Source: Niveispirillum sp943370215
Lineage (GTDB): Bacteria > Pseudomonadota > Alphaproteobacteria > Azospirillales > Azospirillaceae
Length of the DNA: 64,000 nt
Direction of reading: 5' to 3'
Assembly: GCA_943370215.1 (NCBI GenBank)
Contig: CALRQC020000012.1
Coordinates: forward strand, 1-64,000
A program made the translations under genes and the position numbers. This document shows positions 41,408 through 49,930 of the stretch, piece by piece (position 1 is the first letter of the stretch; each line of letters begins with the position of its first letter). A model generated the notes under the pieces. The model saw nothing but the letters and a program-made list of their open reading frames with translations. It was not told where the DNA came from and ran no database searches.

Positions 41408-42487
41408 ATGAGCCAGACGACGGTAACCTTGAACTGTGTTCCCGGCTATAAGATCGATACCGGTGGCTTCCATGTCATGGCCAGCGTGGCCGGAGGAACC
41501 CAGCATGATTTCCAGATCGACACGGGGTCGTCCGGCATGGCGATCGGTGTCGCAAGTGCGGGCAACTATCAGGACTATACCTGCTACGGGCCGGGCCAGT
41601 TCCACTATGAGCCGAGCGGCAATGTGTTGACTGGCAACTGGTATCTGCTGCCGGTAACCCTGTACAGCGCGTCCACGGCGGGTGGGACCACCACCTACAA
41701 TGTCGCCGCTGTCAGCCAGTGCATGGTTCTGGTCGTGGAGACCAGCACGGACGGGAAAGGCAACACGACCACGTTTGTCGGTGGTATGATGGGCGTGTCC
41801 GCCAAGAGCGAGAATATCAATTACAATGTGCTGCTGAACGCCTACGCCCCCGGGACCAACGGCAATGCTCCATCGCCGCTGGCGCCGGCCTATGTGCTCA
41901 ATGGAGGGGACGACAACCTGACTTTTACCATCGGGCAAACGCACACGTCTGGCGATGGCTTCAATGTGGTCAATCTCCAACCCGTGTCCGCGCCGCCCCT
42001 GCCAACCCCGGTGGGCACCGTCTCGACCCCGTTCCCCAGCCCGCTTGCAACCACCTGGGCCATGCCGATGGTGATCGGCACATTCACCCAGAACACAACC
42101 GTGATCAACATCACAGCGGCGCTGGAACTGGATACAGGCATCGACTACATGCTGGTTGCTGTGCCGGAGGGCACGTTCCCGTCCAGCTTTATCGGCCCGA
42201 CGATCCAGGGCAAGCCAAGCCTGACAGATAAAGTCAACGTCACGATCACGGCCTCTGGAACTGGTCCGTTGACACTGGCATCCCAGCCGCTCGTTCTCAA
42301 TTACAAGTTCACGACGGGGTCGGGTGCCGGCGATCCTGCACCGACCTCGGTGCTCTTGATGCCGCCGCCGGCCAACAACCTGGGCGATATGGTCCGGATC
42401 AATACCGGCATCCGCCCGCTGGCCGGTCACAACTACATGTACGATGCCCTGAACGGCGTCATTGGTATGCAGGCTGCCAGCACCTGA
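41408..42487 (+). CDS. Bacterial pepsin-like aspartic protease
   Basis: This 359-aa protein has two aspartic-protease signatures: IDTGSSGMAIG (Asp38) and LELDTGIDYMLV (Asp242). Their spacing is typical of the two lobes of pepsin, and GGMMGV (125-130) sits where pepsins have the psi-loop G-(I/M)-(L/M)-G after the flap. There is no signal peptide, propeptide or membrane helix, so it would act in the cytoplasm unless exported in another way. Pepsin homologues (A1) are rare in bacteria, for example shewasin. It is probably part of the kinase island. Protease activity is inferred from motifs only. Confidence 0.75.
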   Translation: MSQTTVTLNCVPGYKIDTGGFHVMASVAGGTQHDFQIDTGSSGMAIGVASAGNYQDYTCYGPGQFHYEPSGNVLTGNWYLLPVTLYSASTAGGTTTYNVAAVSQCMVLVVETSTDGKGNTTTFVGGMMGVSAKSENINYNVLLNAYAPGTNGNAPSPLAPAYVLNGGDDNLTFTIGQTHTSGDGFNVVNLQPVSAPPLPTPVGTVSTPFPSPLATTWAMPMVIGTFTQNTTVINITAALELDTGIDYMLVAVPEGTFPSSFIGPTIQGKPSLTDKVNVTITASGTGPLTLASQPLVLNYKFTTGSGAGDPAPTSVLLMPPPANNLGDMVRINTGIRPLAGHNYMYDALNGVIGMQAAST

Positions 42488-42581
42488 CGCCCTGACGCCA
42501 GCAGTACTTTTCATCATTCTCTACAGCAGAATGTCCGGGAACGGACATGCGGGTCGCGGGTCCGCCATGACCGCGTGGTCT

Positions 42582-43553
42582 TCAACTTTCTGCCGGCAGG
42601 TCGCGCAGGCTGAAGGCCAGATTTAGCTCTATCCGCTTGCGGCTCCAATCCGCCGCAACCGGGCGCGGATAGGGGGCGGCGGCCCTGACCTGATGCAGGG
42701 CCGCCTGGTCCAGGCTGCGATGGCCGGAACTGTTCAGCAGTTCCACCCTCAGCAATCGCCCCCAATTATCCAGCTCCACAGCGATCCCGACAATTCCTTC
42801 CAAGCGCGCCTGGATCGCGTGGTGAGGGTAACGCTTGTGCCGGTTGATCCAGGCCAGGACCTCGGCTTCATAGGAAGCGGGTTGGACCTTGCCACCCCCC
42901 TGGGTACCATCCCGGCCGGTATCCATATTGCGTCGGTCGACCTGATCACCCGCAATACCTTGGCTGCCGGTATCCGCTGGGGGCAGGGCGTGGGAAGCAG
43001 GGGCGGTGCTGGACGCGTTCTGTTGCTTTTGCGGCAGGTCCGGTCGGGTCTGGATATGGATGGTGCTGACCCGCAGCATGGGCGGCGGCGGTGGCACCCA
43101 TTGCGAGACCGTCACGGGCGCTGGCCTATCCGGCTGCACGGCCTCATGCGATGGCGGTACAGGGACGGACAACAGGATCAGGGCTCCCTGACTGGCCCCC
43201 CGCGACCCGTCGCCAGGATGGGGAACTGCCAGCATCCAGGACGCCAGCGTTCCCATCATGAACAGCCCATAGAGCGCCAGATGGGATATCGCCAGCATGA
43301 TAGCGGGTAATGCGCGCGGCTTTGCCGTGGGTGCCCCCCATCCTGGCCGCAGGCGCCAGAGCGGTTTGCGCGCTTGCCACCGGAAAGGAACGGGCACCGG
43401 CGTTGAAGCCGGTTTGTCCGGGATATGATCCCTTTCCAGTACGGCGCGACGAAAGGCAACGGCCGCCAATCCAACAAACTCCCATGTGTTTTCGGCGCCA
43501 CCGGATTGCGGTTGCCTGTGGACAAATGTGACAATATTGAAATTGCAGATCAT
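42582..43553 (-). CDS. TonB energy-transducing protein
   Basis: ATG 43553 gives 323 aa (the frame is open to 43640). A transmembrane anchor lies at about 86-108 (MLAISHLALYGLFMMGTLAS), then a Pro/Gln-rich periplasmic spacer. The TonB C-terminal domain (about 240-315) has the YP motif RYPHHAIQARLEGIVGIAVE. The cytoplasmic N-terminal part is longer than usual, so the true start could be further in. It is divergent from a TonB-dependent receptor across a Fur-like box, so it may be dedicated to that receptor. No exbB/exbD genes are nearby. Confidence 0.85.
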   Translation of the reverse strand: MICNFNIVTFVHRQPQSGGAENTWEFVGLAAVAFRRAVLERDHIPDKPASTPVPVPFRWQARKPLWRLRPGWGAPTAKPRALPAIMLAISHLALYGLFMMGTLASWMLAVPHPGDGSRGASQGALILLSVPVPPSHEAVQPDRPAPVTVSQWVPPPPPMLRVSTIHIQTRPDLPQKQQNASSTAPASHALPPADTGSQGIAGDQVDRRNMDTGRDGTQGGGKVQPASYEAEVLAWINRHKRYPHHAIQARLEGIVGIAVELDNWGRLLRVELLNSSGHRSLDQAALHQVRAAAPYPRPVAADWSRKRIELNLAFSLRDLPAES

Positions 43554-43566
43554 TCGCAATTGCAAT
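43543..43566. promoter_or_regulatory. Fur-like box between tonB and the receptor gene
   Basis: TTGCAGATCATTCGCAATTGCAAT; its reverse strand contains TTGC-GAATGATCT-GCAA. It shares GCGAATGA with the boxes at 31677 and 32609. It overlaps the proposed tonB start codon, so repression of tonB by occlusion is plausible. Confidence 0.55.
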
Positions 43567-43612
43567 ATGCCATCAACAGCCCTGTCTCGGGACGGGTCTG
43601 AATGGATGAAGT

Positions 43613-46159
43613 ATGGGGATGAAAATGGGGTTGATTCCATCCGGCTGTGTGCGCGGTCGTGCTTTGCTTGGTGTTTCCACGGTTGCGCTGTTTGCTGTGC
43701 CCGCCTTGGCGCAGCAGAATGCCGGGACGGCGGAGACGGGCCAGCGCCCCACCATCGCGGTTGAAGAGAGTGCCAACCCGCCGACGGCAGCCTATGAAAG
43801 CACGGATGTTGTGGCGACCGGTCGGTCGGTGATCGGTCAGGAAGCGGTGCAGTCGCGGCAGACCGGCAATGGCGATGCGATGGAATTGCTGAAAATTCTG
43901 CCGCATGTTCAGTTCAGCCGCAGCCAATACAGCACGAAAGCCACCGATATCCAGGATATCCGCCCTTCCGATATCTCCATTTCCGGCGGGCGTTACTATG
44001 ATAACTATTTCGCCATCGATGGGGTGGGGGCCAATTCCCGACTGGATGTCGTGGATACGGCCGGTGCGCTCAACCCGGCCAGCGCCTATGAAGTTGCCGG
44101 TACCCATGCCCAGAGCATCTGGGTTGATCCGGCCCTGATCGGCAGCATTATTGTTGAAGACAGCAATATCAGCGCCGAATATGGCGGCTTCACCGGTGGT
44201 GTGGTGGATGTGCAGACGAAAAAGCCGGAGGCCCGCTGGGGGGCCACGGTTACCGGCAACTATACCAGCGACGGTATGGTGAATTTCAAGGTCAGCAAGG
44301 CCGACCGGGCGGCCTATGGCGCTGACCTGGCCCCGAAGGTGGATTTTGAGAAATACCGTTTTGGCACCACGCTGAACATGCCGCTGACTGACCGTACCCG
44401 CGTGCTGCTTGCCGCCAACCGCAGCCGGTCCAAGGTTGTCTATTACAAAACGGCAGCTTATGGCGGCACCTCCTCACCACGCACCAGCACCAGCGACAAT
44501 TTCATGCTCAAGGCCGAGCAGGATCTGGCTGATGATCTGTTGCTGACGGGCCAGGTGACCTATAGCCCCTACCGCAGCGAGTTCTCCTCCAGCAACCGGA
44601 TCGACGATCTCTCCCGCACCCACGGCGGTGGTCTGTCGGGCTATCTGAGCTTGGCGCGCACGGGTAACCGGGATGATTGGTCGCTGAAATTGTCGCACAC
44701 CTATTCGGACACGGACCGCGAATGGGCGCCGATCCATTATTCCTGGTCGTCCCGGTCACAGCGTGGGTCATTTTGCAGCAGCACCAACTGCAGCGAGGGT
44801 GGTTTCGGCGACCTCAACCAGCAGCAGACCGATACCGCAGTCAAAGGTGACTGGACCCACCGGTTCGATAGCGCGGGAACCCTGCGGGCCGGCACGGAAT
44901 ATACGCGCGTTGAAGCGAAAAAACAGCGACCGGAAGATAACTACGCCTATAGCCGTGGCGTGATTGGCACTAATATCGTCTGTAACACCACCCTGGTCTG
45001 TATCACCGGCGATACTGTCTTGACGCAGTACAGCGTCTATAAGGCTTATAAAGCCGATGTGGGGTTGAACAGCTTCAACGCCTGGAGCGAATATAATGTC
45101 AGTTGGAACCGGTTCGATGTGCGGGCCGGCCTGCGCTATGATTATGAAAGCTTCCTGGGCAATCATGATATCAGCCCGCGCCTCAGCGTGGCGACGGCGT
45201 TGCCGTGGGGAACGACGCTGACCCTGGGGGGCAACCGCTATTACAGCCGTGGTTTCCTGGGCTATGCGCTGCGGGAAAAATATCCCGATAGTTACACCTA
45301 CCAGCGCGATCCCACCGTCAGCGGTGGCCGGCAGGTCTATGACGATAATTGGCAGCTTTCCAGCTATTCCAAAGCTACCCGCTATTCCAACTCCGATCTG
45401 GATACCCCCTATTCCAACGAACTGACAGCCGCCCTTACAGCGCCGCTGCCCTGGGGCTCCGTCCGTGTCAAGGGCATCCTGCGCAACAACAAGGATGAGA
45501 TCACCCGCAAGCTGACGGCGGACAGCTACAGCTATGTCAACCCGGTGACCGGGCGCACCAACACCTATCGCAACTACACGGTCAGCAATGACGGGCAGAG
45601 CCGGTATCGGGGGGTGTCGGTGGAATGGAACGGCACCTGGCGCAATCACAGCCTGGCGCTGAACGGTGCCTGGAGCAAGACCAAGAGCAATTCGGAAAGC
45701 TACTACGACCCGGCCGATTCACTGCAAGCGGAAGACGATATGGTTGTCTTTGAAGGCCAATTGGTCTCCGAAGCGGATATCCTGGCCCGCAACCGCCGGC
45801 TGGATTTCAGCACGCCCTGGAATGTGAATGCCGCCTTGACCTCCAAATGGTGGGAGGATCGTATCACCACCGTGCTGCATGGGCGCTGGAAAGCCGATTT
45901 TGAGCGTATCCAGGCGTCGGGTCGGCGAACCGCGATCTCCGGCGTCAGCTATGACATCTGGGAGCAGCGCCGGTTTGATGGCTGGCTGGATCTGGGGCTG
46001 AATGTGCAGGCCAAACTCGTCGAAACCAGCTTTGGCGGGCTGACGGCCGAGGCGCGGATCACCAACCTCCTGGACGCGCTGCCCAACACCGAAACCAGCG
46101 CCTCCAACCCCTACCAGATGGGTCGATCCATCTGGATGGGCCTGACCTATACCTACTGA
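43613..46159 (+). CDS. TonB-dependent receptor paired with a diheme peroxidase
   Basis: The 848-aa protein has a signal peptide (about 1-34, ending VPALAQQ), a TonB-box-like ESTDVVATG (65-73), a plug domain (MELLKILPHVQFSRSQYSTK, later YGGFTGGVVDVQTKKPE) and a barrel ending RSIWMGLTYTY. The plug lacks the siderophore-receptor motifs seen in the protein at 32641. A MauG/cytochrome-c-peroxidase gene follows after 14 nt, a pairing seen with receptors for metals or oxidised peptides. The ligand is unknown. Confidence 0.88.
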   Translation: MGMKMGLIPSGCVRGRALLGVSTVALFAVPALAQQNAGTAETGQRPTIAVEESANPPTAAYESTDVVATGRSVIGQEAVQSRQTGNGDAMELLKILPHVQFSRSQYSTKATDIQDIRPSDISISGGRYYDNYFAIDGVGANSRLDVVDTAGALNPASAYEVAGTHAQSIWVDPALIGSIIVEDSNISAEYGGFTGGVVDVQTKKPEARWGATVTGNYTSDGMVNFKVSKADRAAYGADLAPKVDFEKYRFGTTLNMPLTDRTRVLLAANRSRSKVVYYKTAAYGGTSSPRTSTSDNFMLKAEQDLADDLLLTGQVTYSPYRSEFSSSNRIDDLSRTHGGGLSGYLSLARTGNRDDWSLKLSHTYSDTDREWAPIHYSWSSRSQRGSFCSSTNCSEGGFGDLNQQQTDTAVKGDWTHRFDSAGTLRAGTEYTRVEAKKQRPEDNYAYSRGVIGTNIVCNTTLVCITGDTVLTQYSVYKAYKADVGLNSFNAWSEYNVSWNRFDVRAGLRYDYESFLGNHDISPRLSVATALPWGTTLTLGGNRYYSRGFLGYALREKYPDSYTYQRDPTVSGGRQVYDDNWQLSSYSKATRYSNSDLDTPYSNELTAALTAPLPWGSVRVKGILRNNKDEITRKLTADSYSYVNPVTGRTNTYRNYTVSNDGQSRYRGVSVEWNGTWRNHSLALNGAWSKTKSNSESYYDPADSLQAEDDMVVFEGQLVSEADILARNRRLDFSTPWNVNAALTSKWWEDRITTVLHGRWKADFERIQASGRRTAISGVSYDIWEQRRFDGWLDLGLNVQAKLVETSFGGLTAEARITNLLDALPNTETSASNPYQMGRSIWMGLTYTY

Positions 46160-46173
46160 CGGGCCTGTTGATC

Positions 46174-47289
46174 ATGCGTATCTGGATGGCAGGTGCCTTG
46201 GCGGCGATCGTGCTGGTCGCCGCCTGTTCCACCCCACCAAACCGGCCGTCGGCTGCGGGTGCGGCCGATACGGCGGCGCCGGTGGATATGGCCGTGTTGC
46301 GCCGCCTTTATGCCGGCCCACCGGAAAGCTGGCCTCGCCCGACCCTGCTGCCGGGGGCCGACTTTACCGAATTCGGACCTTTGCCGCCGGCTCCCCAGCC
46401 GGCGGATAATCCCCCCACGCCGGAAAAGCTGGCACTAGGCAAGCGGCTGTTTGACGATCCTCTCCTGTCCGGGTCGGGACAGATTGCCTGTTCCAACTGC
46501 CATAATCCTGAACTGGGCTGGGGCGATGGTATCCGGACCTCCTTCGGCCATGACCGCCAGCGCGGCGCGCGGAATGCGCCGACCTTGATCGGCGTCGCCC
46601 ACCGGCAGAGTTTTTTCTGGGACGGGCGGGCGGCAACGCTGGAGGAGCAGGCGAAGGGCCCCATCGCCAATCCGGTGGAGATGAATGCCGATCCGGTGGT
46701 GATCGAGGCGCGGCTGAACCGGCATCCCGACTATCCGGCCCGCTTCGCATCGGTCTTTGGTGCGGGGCCGGTCACCATCGATCAGGTGGCCCTGGCCCTG
46801 GCCGCGTTTGAGCGGGCCATCAAGCCGCGCCGCAGTAAATGGGATCGTGCGTTGGAAATAGGCACGCAGGCCCTGTCGGATCAGGAACTATCGGGGCTGC
46901 ATCTGTTCCGCACCAAGGCGGGCTGTGCCAATTGCCATAATGGCCCGCTTTTCAGCGACGAGAAGTTCCATAATCTCGGCCTCAGCTTCTATGGCCGTCC
47001 GCGCCAGGATCTGGGGCGGTACGGGGTGACGGGTAAGGCGGCGGATGTGGGGGCCTTCCGCACCCCCACATTGCGCGGCGCCGGTGTCTCCGGCCCCTAT
47101 ATGCATGATGGTCTGTTTCCCACCCTGGAAGGGGTGGTCAATTTTTATAATGCCGGTGGGGCGCGGCCACGGCCGCGAGCGGATCAGCCCCATGACCCGC
47201 TTTTCCCCACCACCACGCCCCTGCTGCAAAAACGCAACCTCTCGCAGGCGGACCGGGAAGCGCTGGTCGCCTTCCTGCGCACGCTGTGA
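46174..47289 (+). CDS. Diheme cytochrome c peroxidase / MauG-family lipoprotein
   Basis: ATG 46174 gives 371 aa (TTG 46168 in frame). A lipoprotein signal peptide MRIWMAGALAAIVLVAAC (Cys18) precedes two heme-c motifs, CSNCH (106-110) and CANCH (251-255), with the family motifs FFWDGRAATLEEQ and FRTPTLRGAGVSGPYMHDG. MauG-family members either reduce peroxide or oxidise protein Trp/Tyr residues. Coupling to the TonB receptor suggests processing of its ligand or of the receptor itself at the outer membrane. Confidence 0.9.
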   Translation: MRIWMAGALAAIVLVAACSTPPNRPSAAGAADTAAPVDMAVLRRLYAGPPESWPRPTLLPGADFTEFGPLPPAPQPADNPPTPEKLALGKRLFDDPLLSGSGQIACSNCHNPELGWGDGIRTSFGHDRQRGARNAPTLIGVAHRQSFFWDGRAATLEEQAKGPIANPVEMNADPVVIEARLNRHPDYPARFASVFGAGPVTIDQVALALAAFERAIKPRRSKWDRALEIGTQALSDQELSGLHLFRTKAGCANCHNGPLFSDEKFHNLGLSFYGRPRQDLGRYGVTGKAADVGAFRTPTLRGAGVSGPYMHDGLFPTLEGVVNFYNAGGARPRPRADQPHDPLFPTTTPLLQKRNLSQADREALVAFLRTL

Positions 47290-47297
47290 TGATGGGG

Positions 47298-47519
47298 TTA
47301 CGCTGACTGGAACAGGACCGCAGACCCGAAATCAATGCCGCTTGGCATGATTGCGTAGAACTGCGGCTTGGCGATCATCAGGTAGAAGATGGCGAGTATG
47401 CCGATGAAGGCAGGCCAGCCCAGGGCGAACCAGATGGTGGCATAGCGACGGTAGAATGGCGGTGGCTCCGTGCCAGCGGTCAGTGCAACCTTGGTCAAGT
47501 CGCATCTGGAGCTGCAACC
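47298..47519 (-). pseudogene. C-terminal fragment of a DUF2269-like membrane protein
   Basis: The frame encodes FYRRYATIWFALGWPAFIGI then LAIFYLMIAKPQ, which matches the last transmembrane helix of small DUF2269-type integral membrane proteins (normally about 150 aa with four helices). The frame is closed upstream by TAG at about 47523, only a TTG is available as a start, and the first helices are missing. It is therefore probably a remnant. Confidence 0.5.
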
Positions 47520-47702
47520 AGACCACTATAACGGCTTAATGTGCTGCATCCTGGCGACGGAGGCCGACCACGAAATTCTGTTCACGGTCGCGCAGTCGCC
47601 GGCGGGTAGGGGAGGAGTGTTGGAAGCCGTTGTCATGCCATATCTGACCAACAGCTTCGTCTTCTCGTCCCGGGGCTATGGGCAGCGCAAAGCCGCCGCC
47701 GA
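47520..47702. other. Junction DNA without a recognisable gene
   Basis: About 180 bases lie between the DUF2269 fragment and the end of the catabolic operon. A plus-strand frame here contains VMPYLTNSFVFSSRGYGQRK but no complete domain, start or ribosome site. It could be debris of another broken gene. Confidence 0.4.
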
Positions 47703-48941
47703 TCAGAAGCCAAATTCCATCTTGCCAATGATGTTTCGCTGGATCTCGTTTGATCCGGCATAGATGGAACCGGCGCGTTCATTCAGGTAACGCAGCGGCG
47801 CGATCGCCTGCCAGTCCAGTCCTGACACATGGCCGCCTTCTGGGGATGGCAGATAGGGGACGGGGCCGCCCGGTGCGCCGGCATGGGGCTGGTAGGGCAG
47901 GGCCTGTCGCCCCGCGGCTTCCACAGCCAGTTCCGTCAGATGCTGGCTGAGTTCGGTGCCCATCACCTTCATCACCGATGCCGAACTGCCGACATCGCCG
48001 CCTGCTGACAGGGCGGCCATGATCTGCAGTTCCAGCGTCTCCAGCACATCGATGCGGATGCGGGCGGCCGCCAGCCGGGCCGCGAAAAGCGGATCATCCA
48101 GCAGGCAGGTGCCCCCGTCTTTCTGCCGTTCCAGTGCCGCCGCCAGGGCAGCGGCGCGGGCCTGCAGCTCCGGCGCATAGGCGCTGCCGACGCGTTCGAA
48201 TTCCAGCAGATATTTGGCCACCCGCCAGCCATCGCCGATCCGCCCCAGGACATTGGTCTTGGGCACGCGCACCTGATCGAAGAAGATCTGGTATTGCACC
48301 TGCTCGCCCGTCAGCATGGTCAGGGGTTTGACCGTGATGCCGGGGCTGTTCATCTCCATCAGGATGAAGGTGATGCCCTGTTGCGGACGGGCCTCACGCG
48401 ATGTGCGGATCAGGCAGAAGATCCAGTTGGCGTCGCCGGCATGTGTTGTCCAGATCTTGGCACCGGTACAGATCAGGTCGTCCCCATCCTCCACACCCGC
48501 CATGCGCAGCGATGCCAGATCCGACCCTGAATCAGGTTCTGAATAGCCCTGGCACCAGAAATGCTCCCCCGTCAACATGCGGGGCAGGAAGAAGGATTTC
48601 TGCGCTTCGGTGCCGAAATGGATGATGGCCGGGGCCACCATATGGATGCCCATGGGGGAGACGGGCGGGGCGCCGGCCGCCACCCGTTCGCGTGTGAACA
48701 GGTAATGCTGCATGGGCGTCCAGCCGCAGCCGCCATATTCGACGGGCCAAGCGGGGGCGGCCCAGCCCTTTTCGTGCAGGATGCGCTGCCAGGACATGCC
48801 GGCCGCATGGTCGGCATAGACGCTGGTCATCAGGCTGCCGGCCCGCCGGATGTCGGGCGGCAACCGGTCGAGGAAGAAGGCCCGCACCTCGTCACGGAAG
48901 GCGCGTTCGGCCGGGGTCAGGGTCGCATCCATATCCATCAA
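47703..48941 (-). CDS. Acyl-CoA dehydrogenase (large-subunit type)
   Basis: The 412-aa flavoprotein has the ACAD N-domain (RAFRDEVRAFFLDRLPPDIR), the FAD/substrate loop WCQGYSEPDSGSDLASLRM, the TTHAGDANWIFCLIRTSR strand region and the C-terminal IYAGSNEIQRNIIGKMEFGF. It resembles the large subunits of heteromeric ACADs used on bulky CoA thioesters (pimeloyl- or steroid-side-chain type). Its start overlaps the upstream NMO-like stop (ATGA). A small ACAD partner may be the protein at 54561. Confidence 0.9.
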   Translation of the reverse strand: MMDMDATLTPAERAFRDEVRAFFLDRLPPDIRRAGSLMTSVYADHAAGMSWQRILHEKGWAAPAWPVEYGGCGWTPMQHYLFTRERVAAGAPPVSPMGIHMVAPAIIHFGTEAQKSFFLPRMLTGEHFWCQGYSEPDSGSDLASLRMAGVEDGDDLICTGAKIWTTHAGDANWIFCLIRTSREARPQQGITFILMEMNSPGITVKPLTMLTGEQVQYQIFFDQVRVPKTNVLGRIGDGWRVAKYLLEFERVGSAYAPELQARAAALAAALERQKDGGTCLLDDPLFAARLAAARIRIDVLETLELQIMAALSAGGDVGSSASVMKVMGTELSQHLTELAVEAAGRQALPYQPHAGAPGGPVPYLPSPEGGHVSGLDWQAIAPLRYLNERAGSIYAGSNEIQRNIIGKMEFGF

Positions 48942-49927
48942 ATCATCTCCCGCCGCCGGTCCAGCATACCGGCCAGACGCCGGCTGATGATGGTTTCCGC
49001 CTCATCCACAATGCGTTCCACCAGATCGCGCACGCTGGGTATGTCGTGGATCAGCCCCTGCACCATGCCGGCCGTCCAGATGCCATGGTCCAGTGCACCG
49101 CTGACCAGTCCCTCACGCCCCCGCACCCCTTTGACCAGGGGGGCCACGGCCTCGAACGGCTGTCCTTCCCGTTCCAGCCGGATCACCTCCTGGCTGATGG
49201 CGTTGCGGGTGACGCGGGCGGTGTTGCGGTAGCTGCGGAAGATCAGGTCCGTGGCCCGTTCGTCGGCATCCACCAGCGCCTGCTTGAAATTGTCATGCAG
49301 CGGCGCCTCCCGCGTGGCGCAGAAACGCGTGCCCATATTGATGCCGTCGGCGCCCAGCGCCAGGGCTGCGGCCAGCCCGCGCCCATCGGCGAACCCGCCC
49401 GAGGCCAGGATGGGGATGGTCAGTTGGTCGGCCGCCGCCGGGATCAGGACCAGACCGGGTATGTCATCTTCGCCCGGATGGCCGGCACATTCGAACCCGT
49501 CGATGGAAACGGCATCCACCCCAATGCGCTGGGCCGACAGCGCGTGGCGGACGGCGGTGCATTTATGGATGATCTTCACGCCGTGGCGTTTGAAATCCTC
49601 GACATGTTCCTGGGGCTTGTGGCCCGCCGTCTCCACGATGCGCACCCCCCCCTCGATGATGGCCTGCCGGTATTCGGCATAGGGTGGCGGGGTGATGGAG
49701 GGCAGGATGGTCAGGTTGACGCCGAAGGGCCGGTCCGTCATCTCCCGACAGCGGGCGATCTCCCGCGACAGGGCTTCCGGTGTCGGCTGGGTCAGGGCCG
49801 TGAGGAAGCCCAGCGCGCCGGCATTGGCCACGGCGGAGACCAGTTCGGCCGTACCGACCCACATCATGCCGCCCTGGGCAATGGGATGGGGAACGCCGAA
49901 CAATTCGGTAAAGCGGGTGCGCAGCAT
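48938..49927 (-). CDS. Nitronate monooxygenase-like FMN-dependent TIM-barrel enzyme
   Basis: The 329-aa protein has the 2-nitropropane-dioxygenase family motifs PIAQGGMMWVG, the FMN phosphate site ASGGFADGRGLAAALALGAD and GINMGTRFCATREAPLHDNF. The presumed catalytic His lies in ECAGHPGEDD. In CoA-catabolic clusters such proteins are often flavin reductases or oxidases of the ring-bearing acyl chain and not true nitronate enzymes. It is the third gene of the minus-strand operon, 3 nt after the thiolase-crotonase gene. Confidence 0.88.
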   Translation of the reverse strand: MLRTRFTELFGVPHPIAQGGMMWVGTAELVSAVANAGALGFLTALTQPTPEALSREIARCREMTDRPFGVNLTILPSITPPPYAEYRQAIIEGGVRIVETAGHKPQEHVEDFKRHGVKIIHKCTAVRHALSAQRIGVDAVSIDGFECAGHPGEDDIPGLVLIPAAADQLTIPILASGGFADGRGLAAALALGADGINMGTRFCATREAPLHDNFKQALVDADERATDLIFRSYRNTARVTRNAISQEVIRLEREGQPFEAVAPLVKGVRGREGLVSGALDHGIWTAGMVQGLIHDIPSVRDLVERIVDEAETIISRRLAGMLDRRREMI

Positions 49928-49930
49928 GGG

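Noticed and set aside
41206..41451. 81-codon plus-strand ORF with MSDMSDMSD repeat
   Set aside because: It overlaps the start of the pepsin-like gene in another frame, has no ribosome site and no known homologue in memory. The repeat is better explained as an operator-like palindrome.
47470..47763. 97-codon plus-strand ORF at the junction before the catabolic cluster
   Set aside because: It runs into the antisense of the acyl-CoA dehydrogenase end and has no domain or ribosome site. It is treated as debris.
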